This document shows, piece after piece, positions 1-12,094 of a stretch of 64,000 nt of DNA (position 1 is its first letter; the number at the start of each line of letters is the position of its first letter). The notes under the pieces are model-generated. The model ran no database searches. It had not been told where the DNA came from and saw only the letters and a list, made by a program, of their open reading frames with translations. This DNA comes from Diprion similis. Taxonomy: Eukaryota > Arthropoda > Insecta > Hymenoptera > Diprionidae. A program made the translations under genes and the position numbers. The stretch spans positions 9,052,001 through 9,116,000 of the forward strand of contig NC_060116.1 of assembly GCF_021155765.1 (NCBI RefSeq), read 5' to 3'.

Positions 1-501
1 TTAAATCAATAATGCAATACTTCTAAGTCCGAACATGGTTTATTCGCCGGTTAATCGGCGATGCTGCGTGACTTCGTGAGACATTTGCGCTTTTGCGGTG
101 ATCATGTAAAGACCGAAACAATAGAAAATAAGTAATTGCAACTCTTACAACAGTTAGCACTTACAATCAATGAATAAAAGTTTCCATTAACAATTCCTTG
201 AGCTTACCTAACGAGGTGCATATTTCGAATCCGGGGTCGGCGGATGCGTTAAAAGTTACTCCACAAAGACCATGTTGATCCCAATTGGTTGACAAATGAT
301 TTCCCAAAAAAAAAAAGTCATTCATGGAAGAATTTCGCAGAAGGAAATTTTAACGATTGTTAAGTGAATCAATATTTAAATAATTGCCCAGACATTTCGA
401 ATACCTTTGATACTCCTAAATCTTTATTATGACGTAACGTCAGCACGATTAAAGATACAATACTCTAATGTTTAATGCGAAATGGACGCTCGAGAAACAG
501 T
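1..501. other. 3' flank of the first odorant receptor gene
   Basis: No gene seen. On the minus strand an AATAAA hexamer (plus-strand TTTATT at 423-428) lies 74 bases past the receptor stop codon and is the likely poly(A) signal. The open frame on the plus strand across 468-752 runs antisense to receptor exons 5 and 6 and is a shadow. Confidence 0.6.
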
Positions 502-2235
502 TCAGAAACTGCTTAAAAGCATGCACAAAGATATACCACTGGACGTTATCTGAAAGTAATTTAAATGTCACAATATCAGCAAACCTGCAAGATGGGAATT
601 ATAAACCGGCAAGGAATGTGATGACGATTTCACTTACAGATGAAAAAGTTTCCATGGATAACCCGACAAATTTTCCGGCGCTCAATATTGCTGGCCGTTG
701 TGATCTTGCCAGCATAACTGCCACCATAACTCCCTCGGAACGTGATCCTTGATCCCATGGAACCTCGTAAACAGCCTGAGCGACTTTACTGCTCTGGAAA
801 AATCGAAAGACAATAATGAAAAATAGTATCAAGACACAGCCTGATAATTTGGACATTGCTCAATTCTCACTTCGACTGAGAGAGTGTCCGCTGGCCAACA
901 AGAAAAGAAAAGTCCATTGATTACCAGTATAAATGTTATAAGGTGCTGCAACGACCCGAAATTCTGTAACTATAGATAAGAGACCAGGGTTAGGTTGAAC
1001 CAAGTATCTCAATTTTTTAATTATACTGAACAACAATGGCTATAGTTTACCTTTGTAAATTCCGCTGCTGAAATGGCCATGATGTACATCTCAGTGACGA
1101 GTTGTATCAGATAATTGAATTGATTCACATCTTCCAGCTCAGCGCAGAGCCTACGAAAAAGCAGAATTTTGATTGTTACCATGAGATGTTAAAGAATCTG
1201 ATATTTAGGTAAAGCAAGTAGCAAACTGTTGTTGTACGTATAAGTCTGAAAGCAATCGACAAAATAAAATACCCACTCCAATACGATTTGATGACGACGG
1301 ATGCATTTCTTCAACCCCTCGCAAAAGCTGTAATTCGTATTGCCATCCGCTTCATCAAAATTTTCTTTCGACAGCTCCGAAAGCCAACTGCGAACGACAC
1401 CGAAATGTCCACAAATGTTGAAACTCAATATAGTCCCAGTCATATCACAAGCAGCAATGTATGAAACTCCGATGTAAGTGATGATAATTTGAAGCGTATA
1501 CTTGATTTCATACTGCGGACTAGGAGTAGAATCCTCTTCATGGATGAACGGATAATATTTTGTGGTCGAATTAACAGGAGCCGAGAGCTGCTTTACTATC
1601 GTATTCACAATGTGCATGGCAACCACACAATTAGCACCAAAAAAGAAAACCGTACTAACGATTTTACCTAGCTGGACCCAAGGCAAAATCATTTTACGTT
1701 CTGCGAGATCGGCTTCCTCCCACATCGTCTCACAGATTAAAAACAAACGCATGATCCTATGACGATATACCATAACGAAAACTGCTCTGAATTGTCCTGT
1801 CAAAACGGCGGATATAATTACCAAAGCTTCAAGCATACCATCAACGCTGGGGTTCTGTATAAAAAAAAGGTTTAGCGTTATTGATTCGTAAAGTGTTAAA
1901 AATACTGTGCTCGGAACTGCAAGAGGAAAATCAAGAGCAATAAGGAAAGTCTGGAGCTTAATCTGAACGGCTTAGGATGTCCAACATAAATCGAAAAAAA
2001 AAAAAAAAAAAAAACAAGAGATGCATATGTTCGGTTTTCATCTTACTTGACAACATATGTATTGTACTTCTGGGATGAGCAGATAGAAGCTGGCCCACAG
2101 TGGTAAGGTGGCTAAAAATTCGGTCAGTATTGACTTCCACAAAGCAGATGATCCACCGATGGGAAGAACGCCCGCAAACTGCAAAAACAACTTGGCCAGC
2201 CAAAAGTGATCCCAGAAAGCTGTTTGCTCCGACAT
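502..2235 (-). CDS. Odorant receptor (7tm_6 family), copy A, 6 exons, 387 aa
   Basis: Insect odorant receptors are seven-helix ligand-gated channel subunits with inverted topology that pair with Orco in olfactory dendrites. Exons, 5' to 3': 2047-2235, 1277-1854, 1051-1150, 871-963, 638-793 and 502-549. Phases are 0, 2, 0, 0, 0, and every border is GT/AG. The frame stays open for 387 codons, a normal length for the family. Hydrophobic segments fall near residues 45-62, 70-92, 126-148, 184-208, 263-282, 294-310 and 355-386. Family marks are NSTTKYYPF and SPQYEIKYTLQ in the second extracellular loop region, FFSCWPADTLS in exon 4, and the final-helix exon ITSSGISLCMLLSSF. The start is chosen by match to copy B: 45 of 63 residues of exon 1 are identical. 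The exon 2 donor (GTGGGT) is weaker than in the sister copies. The ligand cannot be inferred. Confidence 0.9.
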
Positions 2236-3397
2236 TGCTAATCTGAGTTGTGTACAGTCACAATTTTGGCTATATCCTTTACGAATATTGTATTGCGAGA
2301 TATAACAAATGGAAATTCAAAATGGTGATGCTGTCCGTGGGAGAAGAGCTGCTCCCGAGAAAGACTGGGCTGAACTGAAGTGTTCGAGCAATACGTGAAG
2401 AGCTTGCAACTGCTCGTTGTATTGTGGCTACTCATTATCCATCCCCTCTACTTTTCTCCTAGTATCGCATCAGTGAGAGAAATGTCTCCAACAAGTGCTT
2501 TCTGCGTTTGTATTCGTAATCCCTCTCTGCGATTGATCGTCAAGTATCAGCCATGGATGAACAGGAAAAAATGACTCGTACGTGCAGTTTGTGATGACGG
2601 TTACATTGACGATGAAAATTTGTAAAAATGTACAATAAATATTCTCAAATGAGGCAATCAGTATCGCTTTCAGTGTTCTGAATCACCGTGAAAAAACGAC
2701 TCGGACTGGAACAGGAAAGTGGTAAGTCAAAAATATATTAGCAAGGGTGAATGTGATATGGATGCAGGATTTTGTTGCTCTTTGGGGCGTTCGATGCGGA
2801 TGATAGCAAGTGACCTCAGAGGGTGATGAGCACTTGGACTCTGAATAATAATGAACGAAATAGACATTGAGTCTATGCATTTTTTTAGTACAGTACTCAC
2901 CCATCACTGCAACGTTGGGAACCGAGACACCTGTCGCGTGTAACTGATCAGTAATGATATCGAAAAAACACTCTACGATCGCCACCCTCTCATTGAAGTT
3001 AGAATTTATTGTCGATGCGCTTCTTCGCCGTGCATATCATCAGGATTGGTTTTTGTACCGCTCGCGGTGTAATTTCTCTCTATATGCTGGGATCAACCTT
3101 CGTAGAGCATTAATCTTTGATATAACATTGAACAATGGAAACACGCGTTTGATCTTACGATTGTTGTTCGTTGAATTTTATACTTCTCATAAACAAGGAA
3201 GGATCATTTTCTATTCGCTTCGTTGTTCAAATTGATTTCGAGTGCTTGTAAAGACGAACAGACGATAATAATAGGCATTTCGAGTATTGAAAATTATAAA
3301 ACATTTTATTGTTATGTTGATCTATCTAGTACTAGCTGTAGTGCGGCCGAAAATTACCTGCCCAAACTTACTTGTAAGAGAGACATAAAGTATGTAA
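2236..3397. other. Intergenic spacer between receptor copies A and B
   Basis: No coding exon seen. It holds the presumptive promoter of copy A near 2340-2455 and, on the minus strand, an AATAAA (plus TTTATT at 3305-3310) about 90 bases past the stop codon of copy B. Several open frames of 60-100 codons here have no family resemblance. Confidence 0.55.
2340..2455 (-). promoter_or_regulatory. Upstream block of receptor A shared with receptor B
   Basis: About 105-220 bases upstream of the copy A start codon lie short stretches that recur, in the same order and at the same distance, upstream of copy B. On the plus strand these are GCTGCTCCCGAGA (B: GTTGCTCCTGAGA), TGAACTGAAGT (B: CGAACTGAAGT) and CTCATTATCCATCCCCTCTACT (B lacks a few bases in the middle). 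They are either promoter elements or simply unsaturated duplicate sequence. No TATA box was assigned. Confidence 0.4.
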
Positions 3398-5152
3398 TCA
3401 GATATTGAGCAAGACCATGCAAAACGATAGGCCGTTTGACGTAATCTGAAAACCATTGTAAATAAAATTATCACAGTAATATAATTTATAATCTATATCA
3501 AATAACATGCAAATGACGGTTAAACTCACAGAAGAAAAAGTCTGCAAAGACAACTGGACGAATTTTCCTGCACGCAGCGTTGCAGGGCGTTGGGAACGCG
3601 CTATCATAATTGCTACCATGGTTTTTTCACGAGACGATCCGCGATGCCAGGGGACCCCATAAACTGCCCGCGCTATCTCAGTGCTCTGAATACGGTTGTG
3701 AAAACAAAATAAAGGTAGTATAAGAACAGATTCGATGGTTTCCAACTATACTCACTTCAAAGGAGAGAGTGTCTGCTGGCCAACAAGAAAACAAAAGCCC
3801 ATTAATTGCCAAGAGCAATGTTGAGAGATGCTGGATCGATCCAGAGCCCTGCAACGATAGACGAAGAGATTTACTTAGACTCGTCGATTATACCAGACTA
3901 ATCCAATTATTTTTTTACCTTCGAAAGCCTTGCTCCCGAAACAGCCATGATGTACATCTCAGTTACAATTTGTACGAGGTAATTGTATCGAATCACATCT
4001 CCTAGCTCGGAACAGAACCTGCAAAAGACAGGTGAGGTAATCAGGACGAAATTGTATGAGATCAAAATCCTTGCACAAGGAAGAAACTACTAGTTATCCT
4101 TGTATTCGCACATTTTCGTAGAGTTATGTAAAGAATTTTTTTTTTTTTTTTTTGGATGGTTGGGTATGCAATACATACTCTAATACGATTTGATGACGAC
4201 GAGCACATTTCATCAACACATTTTCTAGACTTTGGTCGGTTCTTCGGCCTCTTGCATCCACATTTTCTCTCGAAACATCGGCGAGCCAGCTTCGGATAAG
4301 AGCCAGTTGTCCACACATGTTCAGTGTCAGTATGGTCCCAGTCATGTCGCAAGCAGCTATGTACGCTATTCCGATGTAACTGATTAGAACCTGAGTTGCA
4401 AACTTGATCTGATATTGTAGAGTTGGAGTAGAATCTTCTTCAGGGGCGAACGGGTAGTATTTTGTTGTCGAATTTTCAGCCGATGAGAGTTGCTTTACTG
4501 TCGAAGTCACGGCGAACGTGATCACCGAACAGTATGCACCGCAGAAGTAAATTGTACTTATACGTTTTGCACGTTGAGCCCAGATAAAAATCACACTGTA
4601 ATCCGCAGGAGCTGCCTCGTTCAACATCCTCTCGCAGACGAAGAACAAACGTGTGATCCTGTGGCGGTATGCGATGACAAAGATTGATCTAAGTTGGTAC
4701 GTCAAGACCGATATTGCGATCAGCACTGCTTCCAGAAAACTGTCGATGTCGGGACTCTGCATCAAAAAGTTCGTCGATACACGTACATTATACTTAAGGT
4801 TCTAAGATCTGACGCTAAAACATCAACAGTTAAGTTTTACCTGTGACAGAAAAAATGTCATCTTTCTTCAACAATGCTCGTATGTCATACTATTGAACAA
4901 ATCTGCACAGTATAAGTAAATGAATGCTAATAACAGATGATAATACAACCATCTTGTGCTTACCTGAAAAAACATGAATTTGAATTGCGGAATCAGTATG
5001 TAAAAGCTGGTCCACAGTGGTAAAGTTGCTAAAAATTGGTTCAGAAATGATTTCCATAAACAAGACGATCCACCGATGGGAAGAAGGCCAGCGAATTGCA
5101 GGAAGAGTTTCGCCAACCAAAAATGACCCCAAAAAGATCTGCGTTCAGACAT
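3398..5152 (-). CDS. Odorant receptor (7tm_6 family), copy B, 6 exons, 387 aa
   Basis: This is the tandem sister of copy A. Exons, 5' to 3': 4964-5152, 4179-4756, 3919-4018, 3756-3848, 3530-3685 and 3398-3445. All six have exactly the lengths of those in copy A (189, 578, 100, 93, 156, 48) and the same phases. The frame is open for 387 codons. Marks: LPIGGSSCLWKS in exon 1, NSTTKYYPFAPEEDSTP and LQYQIKFATQ in the loop, LLFSCWPADTLSFE in exon 4, and final exon ITSNGLSFCMVLLNI. A start nine codons upstream (5179) is possible, but the 5152 ATG gives MSER, matching MSEQ of copy A. The third intron copy holds a long T run (4138-4153) next to the exon 2 donor. No disabling change is seen. It should act as a ligand-tuning subunit with Orco in olfactory neurons; the ligand is unknown. 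Confidence 0.9.
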
Positions 5153-6236
5153 TGCAGGTTTTTGTGTTATGTACCTCAAACTTTATCCAATATAGGAAAT
5201 GTTAATGATCAGCGCGATTTCCCAGTATTGACAAACTTTGCAGGAGGATTGTTGCTCCTGAGAGTGGCAATCTCGAACTGAAGTCTGAAAGTCATACGCA
5301 CTGTATCGGCAGAAACTTTTGTGTGCACGTTTGTGGGCGTGCTCATTACCCCCTCTACTACGGACTTTGCAGAATCACACGTGCAAATACGGTTGATTTT
5401 TGTAGATACTATCTGTGCTTGTGTTGGTAGCCACGCCCTGCGAGTAATTGTTCAAGCAGTGAGGAGAGTACGGAAAATAGTACCTCACGACAAGTTAGCC
5501 ACAAAGGTTATATCGACGATGATTAGTGAAGCATGCTCGGTCGAGTGAATAAATTAACGAACAGTTTGAAATTTTTTTGTGAATTTTATTGTGAAATAAG
5601 CACTATCGGGAGTATCGTGAAACGTATCTATAATCGTAAGCCACTTGGTTTGTGGAACAAAGGGTTTTGTTAGATTGTGACAATTTTCATAAAAAACCAG
5701 TTTCACCAGTCAAGATCGGTTAACCATCCAGAATGGTTGAATGGTTTAACCGGTTAATATGTTAAGTCGAATGAAAATTGACGACTTGCCATTTCTGAGA
5801 TTCATGATCTGACTTCACGCCAACGCTAGACTATACATGTACTGTCTACTGAATTGTGTAATTTTTTGACAACTGAATTAAGCCTACCACGAGTATTGGC
5901 AGTTTGATCATACAGAGCTTAGTTTTCCTCTTCGGCGTTTAGAATGCGTTTTTGAGTAACCGAGTTCGTTAATACAGAAATTATTACAACACATTTTATC
6001 AATCATAGCCTATGTGAACACCTGGGATCGGTAAGTGATCCTAGCCCAAAATGCCTTAATCCGAATGAGACCTATCATGATTTTTCTACGCTCACCACGA
6101 AGAGGAGGAAACGTAGGTTTTTTAGATGAATTGATGTGAAAATCATTATCTACGGATATTCCGAATATTTCCTGATAAAGGCACAAGGGCCTAATACTAA
6201 GTGCGAAATGGAGTATGAGGACACAAGTTAACAACT
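5153..6236. other. Spacer upstream of receptor B
   Basis: No gene seen. The first 220 bases carry the block shared with the copy A upstream region (5245-5365). Around 5715-5755 there is a cluster of GGTTAA/TTAACC words and an inverted GAATGG/CCATTC pair that could form a small hairpin. Confidence 0.5.
5245..5365 (-). promoter_or_regulatory. Upstream block of receptor B shared with receptor A
   Basis: This is the counterpart of the block at 2340-2455. GTTGCTCCTGAGA, CGAACTGAAGT and GCTCATTACCCCCTCTACT stand 100-210 bases upstream of the copy B start codon, in the same order and spacing. It shows that the duplication included the proximal upstream region. Confidence 0.4.
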
Positions 6237-6480
6237 GCTTCAGACCACGTAAAAAATATTAATACCACTGATATGTTGTCTGAAAGTAATTCAAATGGCA
6301 TATACTGTAATTGAGACAGCGTTGGGAATATACGTATAACGCAGAACAACGAGAGTAACTCTGTAGAATAAAATAAACGACGATGGCTAGTTCAGCTTTC
6401 TGAGCTTGATGTACGACTTGGCGATGACATGTATTAGAAAATTTTGTTGATCTACATCTTCTAGCTCGGCACAGAGAGTT
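6237..6480 (-). pseudogene. Odorant receptor relic (exon 3 and exon 6 remnants)
   Basis: This is the debris of a fourth receptor of the same array. Near 6410-6480 the minus strand reads LCAELEDVDQQNFLIHVIAK, matching LCAELEDVNQFNYLIQLVTE of copy A exon 3, but the frame then hits a stop where the sister copies continue. Near 6237-6285 lies a sequence matching the copy A intron end and last exon: plus-strand CTGAAAGTAATTCAAATG at about 6281 aligns with CTGAAAGTAATTTAAATG at 551. One extra base brings in an early stop. Only about 100 bases separate the two remnants, so exons 4 and 5 are gone. Exons 1 and 2 are not recognisable upstream. The flank downstream of exon 6 also resembles that of copy A (GCGAAATGGA in both). 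Confidence 0.75.
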
Positions 6481-9400
6481 CATGTACCATGAGATCAAAT
6501 TGTTATGTGCAGTGTTATTTTTTTAATCACTTCATGCCGATATCTCAGAGCAAGGCAAGACACGAGGAAACCTTGAATACAAAATCTTTAGGTTTCGAAG
6601 AGGAAAAGTATTTGGCTGTGTCACATTCATCGCATGTAGAGAGCCAATAGCCACAGACAACATTTGACTTGGTTTGTTCTTCAAGTGAAAGGGTGTATTT
6701 CTTCTTCCAGAATCTAAAAGTCCATCTAATTCTGCATCACAAAGTAAGTGGTTCAGACGGGTCACGAAAAGTATCGGCAACTCATCGATACCGGGAAAGA
6801 ACTCGAGTATCCAATTATATTATTTTTTGGACAAAATCGTGTTTTTGAAATCGAATCTTGATCTTTTCTTAGTTTGCAATTTTTGTACTTTCAATTTTGG
6901 GGTCTCGTTATCAGTAAGTTGAACTACAGATTCCATTCACTCGGAAGTGAAAATGTGTTCGCAAAAAATTAGCAAAATCGAAGACTGAAAATTGATCAAT
7001 TGTAGCGTCCTCTTCTCATAATTTCAGCCCGCTCAATTCAAGTAAAAATTATTTTGTGGTTACATCAAATTAGTGTCTAAGCTTCGAATAAACTGTCGAA
7101 GGTGTAAATATGTATCAAAAAAGGTTCATGTTATTTCTCCGTAGTAAACAGTCATTTTACCTGGAAATCATTAAGATGTGATAAACGATTAGCAGTTCGT
7201 TAGTTCAGTTTTATCGCTTACCATACAAGTAATTTCTTTATAGGTATCCTATAAGGAATATGGATATCATACCAACCCATTTTCTCATAAGTTTTTCAAA
7301 TTCTTTCAGGCCATGGATGCAACAGGATTTCCAAATCTCGATCGTTTCATAATGATGAAAACTTTGAACTTTGGTGTGCAGGACTATTTTTTATCGTCTC
7401 GAAGCTGTTTCCACTATTGCATTTGCACTGCAGTCCTAACAATGTTGGTGAGTACTGAGTGAGTTTTGTGACGATGTATCGTATTCAAAATAAATAGTGA
7501 GAATATAAAGTCTCAGCGGGTCAAAGTGAAGCAGTAGGCTCACAGCACATGAAGGAGAGAAATCGTCTTCAAATTTCTATCAAATGAAATGGTGTTAAGT
7601 GTATGTCACAGACTAAAGCCTGATCAGGTAATAATTCGCAAGTAAAATCTCGACGACAGATATCCTGAATAAATTGAAAGTTTTTCACGAATGTGATGGC
7701 GTTATGCCTCGTCAATAGTGACAAAGCTCACGCAGATTTCTGCAACTATAGTGTAGATATATTTCTACCAGAAAAAAAGCTTATCACCCCAATGGATACA
7801 GAGTTATGCAAAGAGAAAAATACAACTTTCTAGGTGTGCACTTGCAATGATTAATCGCTATGAAAAAAGTCCACCTGATTACTTGGCGTTGGAAAGACCG
7901 AGGTATTCCACATTATACTTGATAATGCCACTCGTTTGCAATGATACATCAAATATTTTGCTTCTAGTGACTATTTCCATACAACAGAATTGCTTGCGGA
8001 TTTGGATTAGAAACGGGACAAACCTCTGCTAAAAGTTTACTGACATACTTGGGAATTCATTGCTTATGACACGCAATGGGCTGTCGTGATTCGCAAAAGC
8101 TTCGCAACTTTTTTCGCGACTATGGCCAGGTAACGACCTGCATTACAGCAGCAACAGTTTTTTTTTAATCATAAGTTCGCTCAAAAAATGTTAGGCAGCT
8201 GTGCACACAGAAGTTCAGAAGTTTCGTTGTTTTAATTCTCACACCATTTTGAACGGTCCTTCATTATTATAAATATTATATTCAATACAACACTATTCCA
8301 CAAATCTTTAATAACTGTTAAATTTTAAAATTCAGTAATGAGCGATTGGGAACAGACACTTGACACTGTCGATAAGCAGACTTTCCTAAATTTCCCCCAG
8401 AACTTTTCTAGACGAACGAGATTCTCTGACTATGCCCGATCAACCAGGATTTAAAAAAAAAAAAAAAACCTTTCGTAAGATGGATGGAATTCCCAAAAAC
8501 TAACCCTCTGTTTGATCAGTAATCAACTTGTCGAAGTTTAAAATATATCCCCTTACTAGTATAAATTTACCAGAAAAATAATTTATATTTTTAACTCAAT
8601 TGATCACCAAGACACGATTCAAAAACTGCATGGTAATTAAACGTTCTCCAAAAAATGTTTAACATCTCACTATCAGAATAAAACAACGTTAACTCATGGG
8701 GGCATAACACAGCTTATTTTGTTCAAATTCATTTCCTCTGCATGCTATGGTAAAAGCCTATTGAAATATGACCGATGCCATAAACGAATTGCATGTTACA
8801 AAATAATTGAGGTAAAATGAGCGATTATCAAGAAGTTTTTACTACGTTCATACAAGTGTGCAAATTGAATTACCAAAGTTCATCATCCTGAGCAACAATA
8901 AAAGTATAATAAAAGCGTAATCGACGAGTTTTTCCCCCGGTCGTAATATCGAAAGCAAAGAAGATACACGGTAATTTTTTCAAATGCCGAGGGTGAGCTT
9001 TACATAGACCCCTGAGGTTATATCTGCTTAATCATTCAAGCATATGAACCGTTCGTCGTATTGATTGTGCGGTGGGTCTCGTGGCGTTCACAGATACTCC
9101 AATGCATATATTAGAGGGTTTATCACGTAAACAAATGCAGGATAAGGTATTCTATGCAGCTAGACGTATCGCTTGGTACACAGTCCATTTCTCACGGTGT
9201 AATCATTGCTGTGATTGAAGTTTCAGAGAATTTTATTAATTTTTTAAAACTTTTTTCTCAGTTACTATGAGTTACACGTCGAATTTCTAATCCACTTACA
9301 TTATATGTGAACAAACCGACTACATTTCTACCTTACAAGAAATTTCTCGTTTTCTTTCTTTAATTCTTGATAATCATTACAAGGTTAAAATATGTTAAAT

Positions 9401-10113
9401 ATGTCCTCATTATAATTTTTATGCATCTTTATCTTACAATTAGATCGGTTATTACGCCTTCACTACTGATGTAAATACTCACACTACGACCCCCGGTCAC
9501 CGTTGCGCGATGATCCGTTATACAGTAAACCAGAAAGAAAATTTATGGGAAAAACCTATGCATGATATAGCCATGCAGTTAAATTTTATTCTCGTCTAAG
9601 GCTTTTATTAGACAGTTGAATATATTGAATGAACAAGATGCAATATTATCTCATACTTGTAGACATTTGGTGAGTCCGATTTTCCTGTAGCAATAATGTT
9701 GCTATGTAAAATTAATGCGATATCCAAAATAAGCATATATACCCAGCATAGAACCACAAACTTCGAGTTAGAAGTTAGATTTCGATGTATTAAAGTAAAA
9801 TAAAAAAATAAAAATAACCCAGAGAGATTGTCTAGTTTAAAAAAATTATTTAAACAAATCTCATGAGCTAAGCTTCTATAATTTATAACTTGATGTTTAT
9901 CAAGTTTTGCGAATCAGACAGCATTTAAGCGCTCCCAGAAATTTCTAAGTGTTTCCGATCACTCGTTCGAAATATTACTTACTGACAACGTAACGTGCTA
10001 CATTACAAATGCTCGTCATTTTACTTATGATTATACACGCGAGTTTCTCGTTGCGAAACAGAATCGACATCCACGATGTGACGTTTCGTTGCAGCATAGC
10101 GTACCTACCAGGT
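6481..10113. other. 3.6 kb spacer between receptor B and receptor C
   Basis: AT-rich with no gene I can support. A possible plus-strand exon at 7310-7447 is reported as a finding. The open frames at 6532-6780 (minus) and 7847-8032 (plus) match nothing known to me. There is an A run at 8454-8467. Confidence 0.5.
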
Positions 10114-12094
10114 TTAGAACCTAAGCAAAATCATGCAGCAGGAGACACCGCTGGATAGAATCTGAAATTAATTTCAATGGCACTGTAAGACGGATCGATA
10201 AAAATTCAAACCCAACGGGCGTTGAACAGTCGACAAAGCGACGCGATGTTACTTACAGAGGAAAAAGTCTCCAATGACAATGCGACGAATTTTCCAGCGG
10301 TGAGTTTAGCGGAACGTTGAGATCGCGTCAGCATTATCGCGACAAGAGTTTTCTCCGCAGGTGAACAACTGTGCCATGGAACTGCGTAAACTGCATGTGC
10401 TACCTTGGCGGTCTTAAGACGACGGCGGAGATTATTGAAGAAAAAATCTTCTACCAATAATGGACTAAACTTATGAGCACTTACTTCGAAAGAGAGATTG
10501 TCCGCTGGCCAACAGGAGAAGAACAGTCCACTGATTGAAACTATAAGTGGTCCTGAGAATCGGTACGATCTCAGATTCTGCAACGATTATGTGCCCTTAA
10601 AGAAGCTCGGATTATTCAAATATCAAATCAGATTTACCTTTGCCAATCTTGCTCCTGAAATTGCCATTGTATACATTCCGCCGAGGATTTGCACCAGGTT
10701 AATGCAATTAACTATTTCTTCTAATTCGGCGCAGAAACTGCGGACATTCAAACTTTTTGTGAGCCCCTTGTGTCAGGAAGAAGAAAACAATGGATCGTCA
10801 AGATTATATTTGTTCTACTCTTAGCCATTACGATTATACTGTTTTTAATATCGCGAGACATCCTTCAAAGTTTTTCTACACAGTCGTGTAAACGGGGAAC
10901 TTCAAGAACAGATACGTCAATACGATTCTGAAAATACTAGTTGAGATAATGGTTTATTGGTATTTTTAATGAAATGAAAAAACTAAAGAATATACTTACT
11001 TCATTACGACCTGATGACGGCGAATGCATTTTCTCAACGCCACCTCGAAACTACCGTCGGTTCTTTGTCTCGCTGCAATTAATTCCTTCTTCGAGATATC
11101 CAAAAGCCAGCTCTGGATGAGCGCGAGTTGACCGCAGAGATTTAGAACCAAAAGAGTCACAGCCATGTCTGAAGCTGCTACGAACATCATTCCAAGGTAT
11201 CCGCTGATGATCTGAAGTGTGTATTTAATCTCGTACTGCGGGCTTGGAGTGATACTTTCTTCAATTCCGAAGGGGTAGTGGCTGATCGTTGAATTCGGGG
11301 GTAACGAGAGCTGCTTCACTACCGAAGTCAGGACGAACAGGGTCGATGAAACTTGCGTAGCCCAGAAGTAGATGGTGCAGAAAAATCTCGCCCGTTTAGC
11401 CCAGGTTAAAATTAATTCGCGGTCTTCGGCATGAGTCTCGTCCCATAATTTTCTGGCGATGGTAAACAGTCGGACGATCTTACGGCGATGAATAGAGATG
11501 AGAATTGATCTTAATTGTCCGCCTGAAACGGTGATCACAACTATCACGGCTTCGAGTAATTCGTCCATGTTGTCACTCTGCGTCAGGGTAAAGGGTTTCT
11601 CATGGATCAGATTTATAATTCTTCGAGTTCTCCTTCTTTTTGCAAACAGATTCATTGTTAGTGGAAATACCGGTCTTTTTACATTTTTCAAGACTCTATT
11701 ATGTTTCATAATATGTTTTAATAATAAGATCTGGGTTACTGACGATTCATAGTTGATTTTATTATTTCTGAAACGATATTCATTTTCAACATTTCTTGGT
11801 CCATTATTTTGTTGTCAATTTTTCTCCAACGTAAGATTGTTTTTTTTTTCGAGAGAGAGAAAAGTAGAAGTGGATTACCGATTTTTTGCTCACCCTAAAG
11901 AGTATACAATGCAGTGGTTGTATCAGTACATATGAGCCATACATCAGTGGGGAGGCTGCAAGAACTTCGGTGAGAATTGATTTCCACAAAGACGAGGATT
12001 CGCCAATTGGAAGAATGCCAGCGGTTTGAAGAATCAATTTTGCTGCCCAAAAATAATCCCAAAAAGGTTGCCGCGTTTTATGGACAGCCGGCAT
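10114..12094 (-). CDS. Odorant receptor (7tm_6 family), copy C, 6 exons, 391 aa
   Basis: Third intact member of the array, more diverged than A and B are from each other. Exons, 5' to 3': 11894-12094, 11000-11577, 10638-10737, 10485-10577, 10257-10412 and 10114-10161. Exons 2-6 have exactly the lengths found in A and B, with the same phases. Exon 1 is four codons longer at its N-terminus (MPAVHKTRQPFWDYFW against MSEQTAFWDHFW). The frame is open throughout. Marks: AGILPIGESSSLWKS in exon 1, NSTISHYPFGIEES and SPQYEIKYTLQ in the loop, LFFSCWPADNLSFE in exon 4, and last exon ILSSGVSCCMILLRF. The exon 5 acceptor (GTCGTCTTAAG) has a poor pyrimidine tract, and the exon 1 donor could shift by a base or so. 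It is a ligand-binding olfactory channel subunit by family; the ligand is unknown. Confidence 0.88.

Noticed and set aside
468-752. Plus-strand open frame of 94 codons
   Set aside because: Lies antisense to odorant receptor A exons 5 and 6, whose frame, splice sites and family match are clear.
6532-6780. Minus-strand frame of 82 codons upstream of the receptor relic
   Set aside because: Does not match receptor exon 2 and shows no other domain; kept as unexplained spacer.
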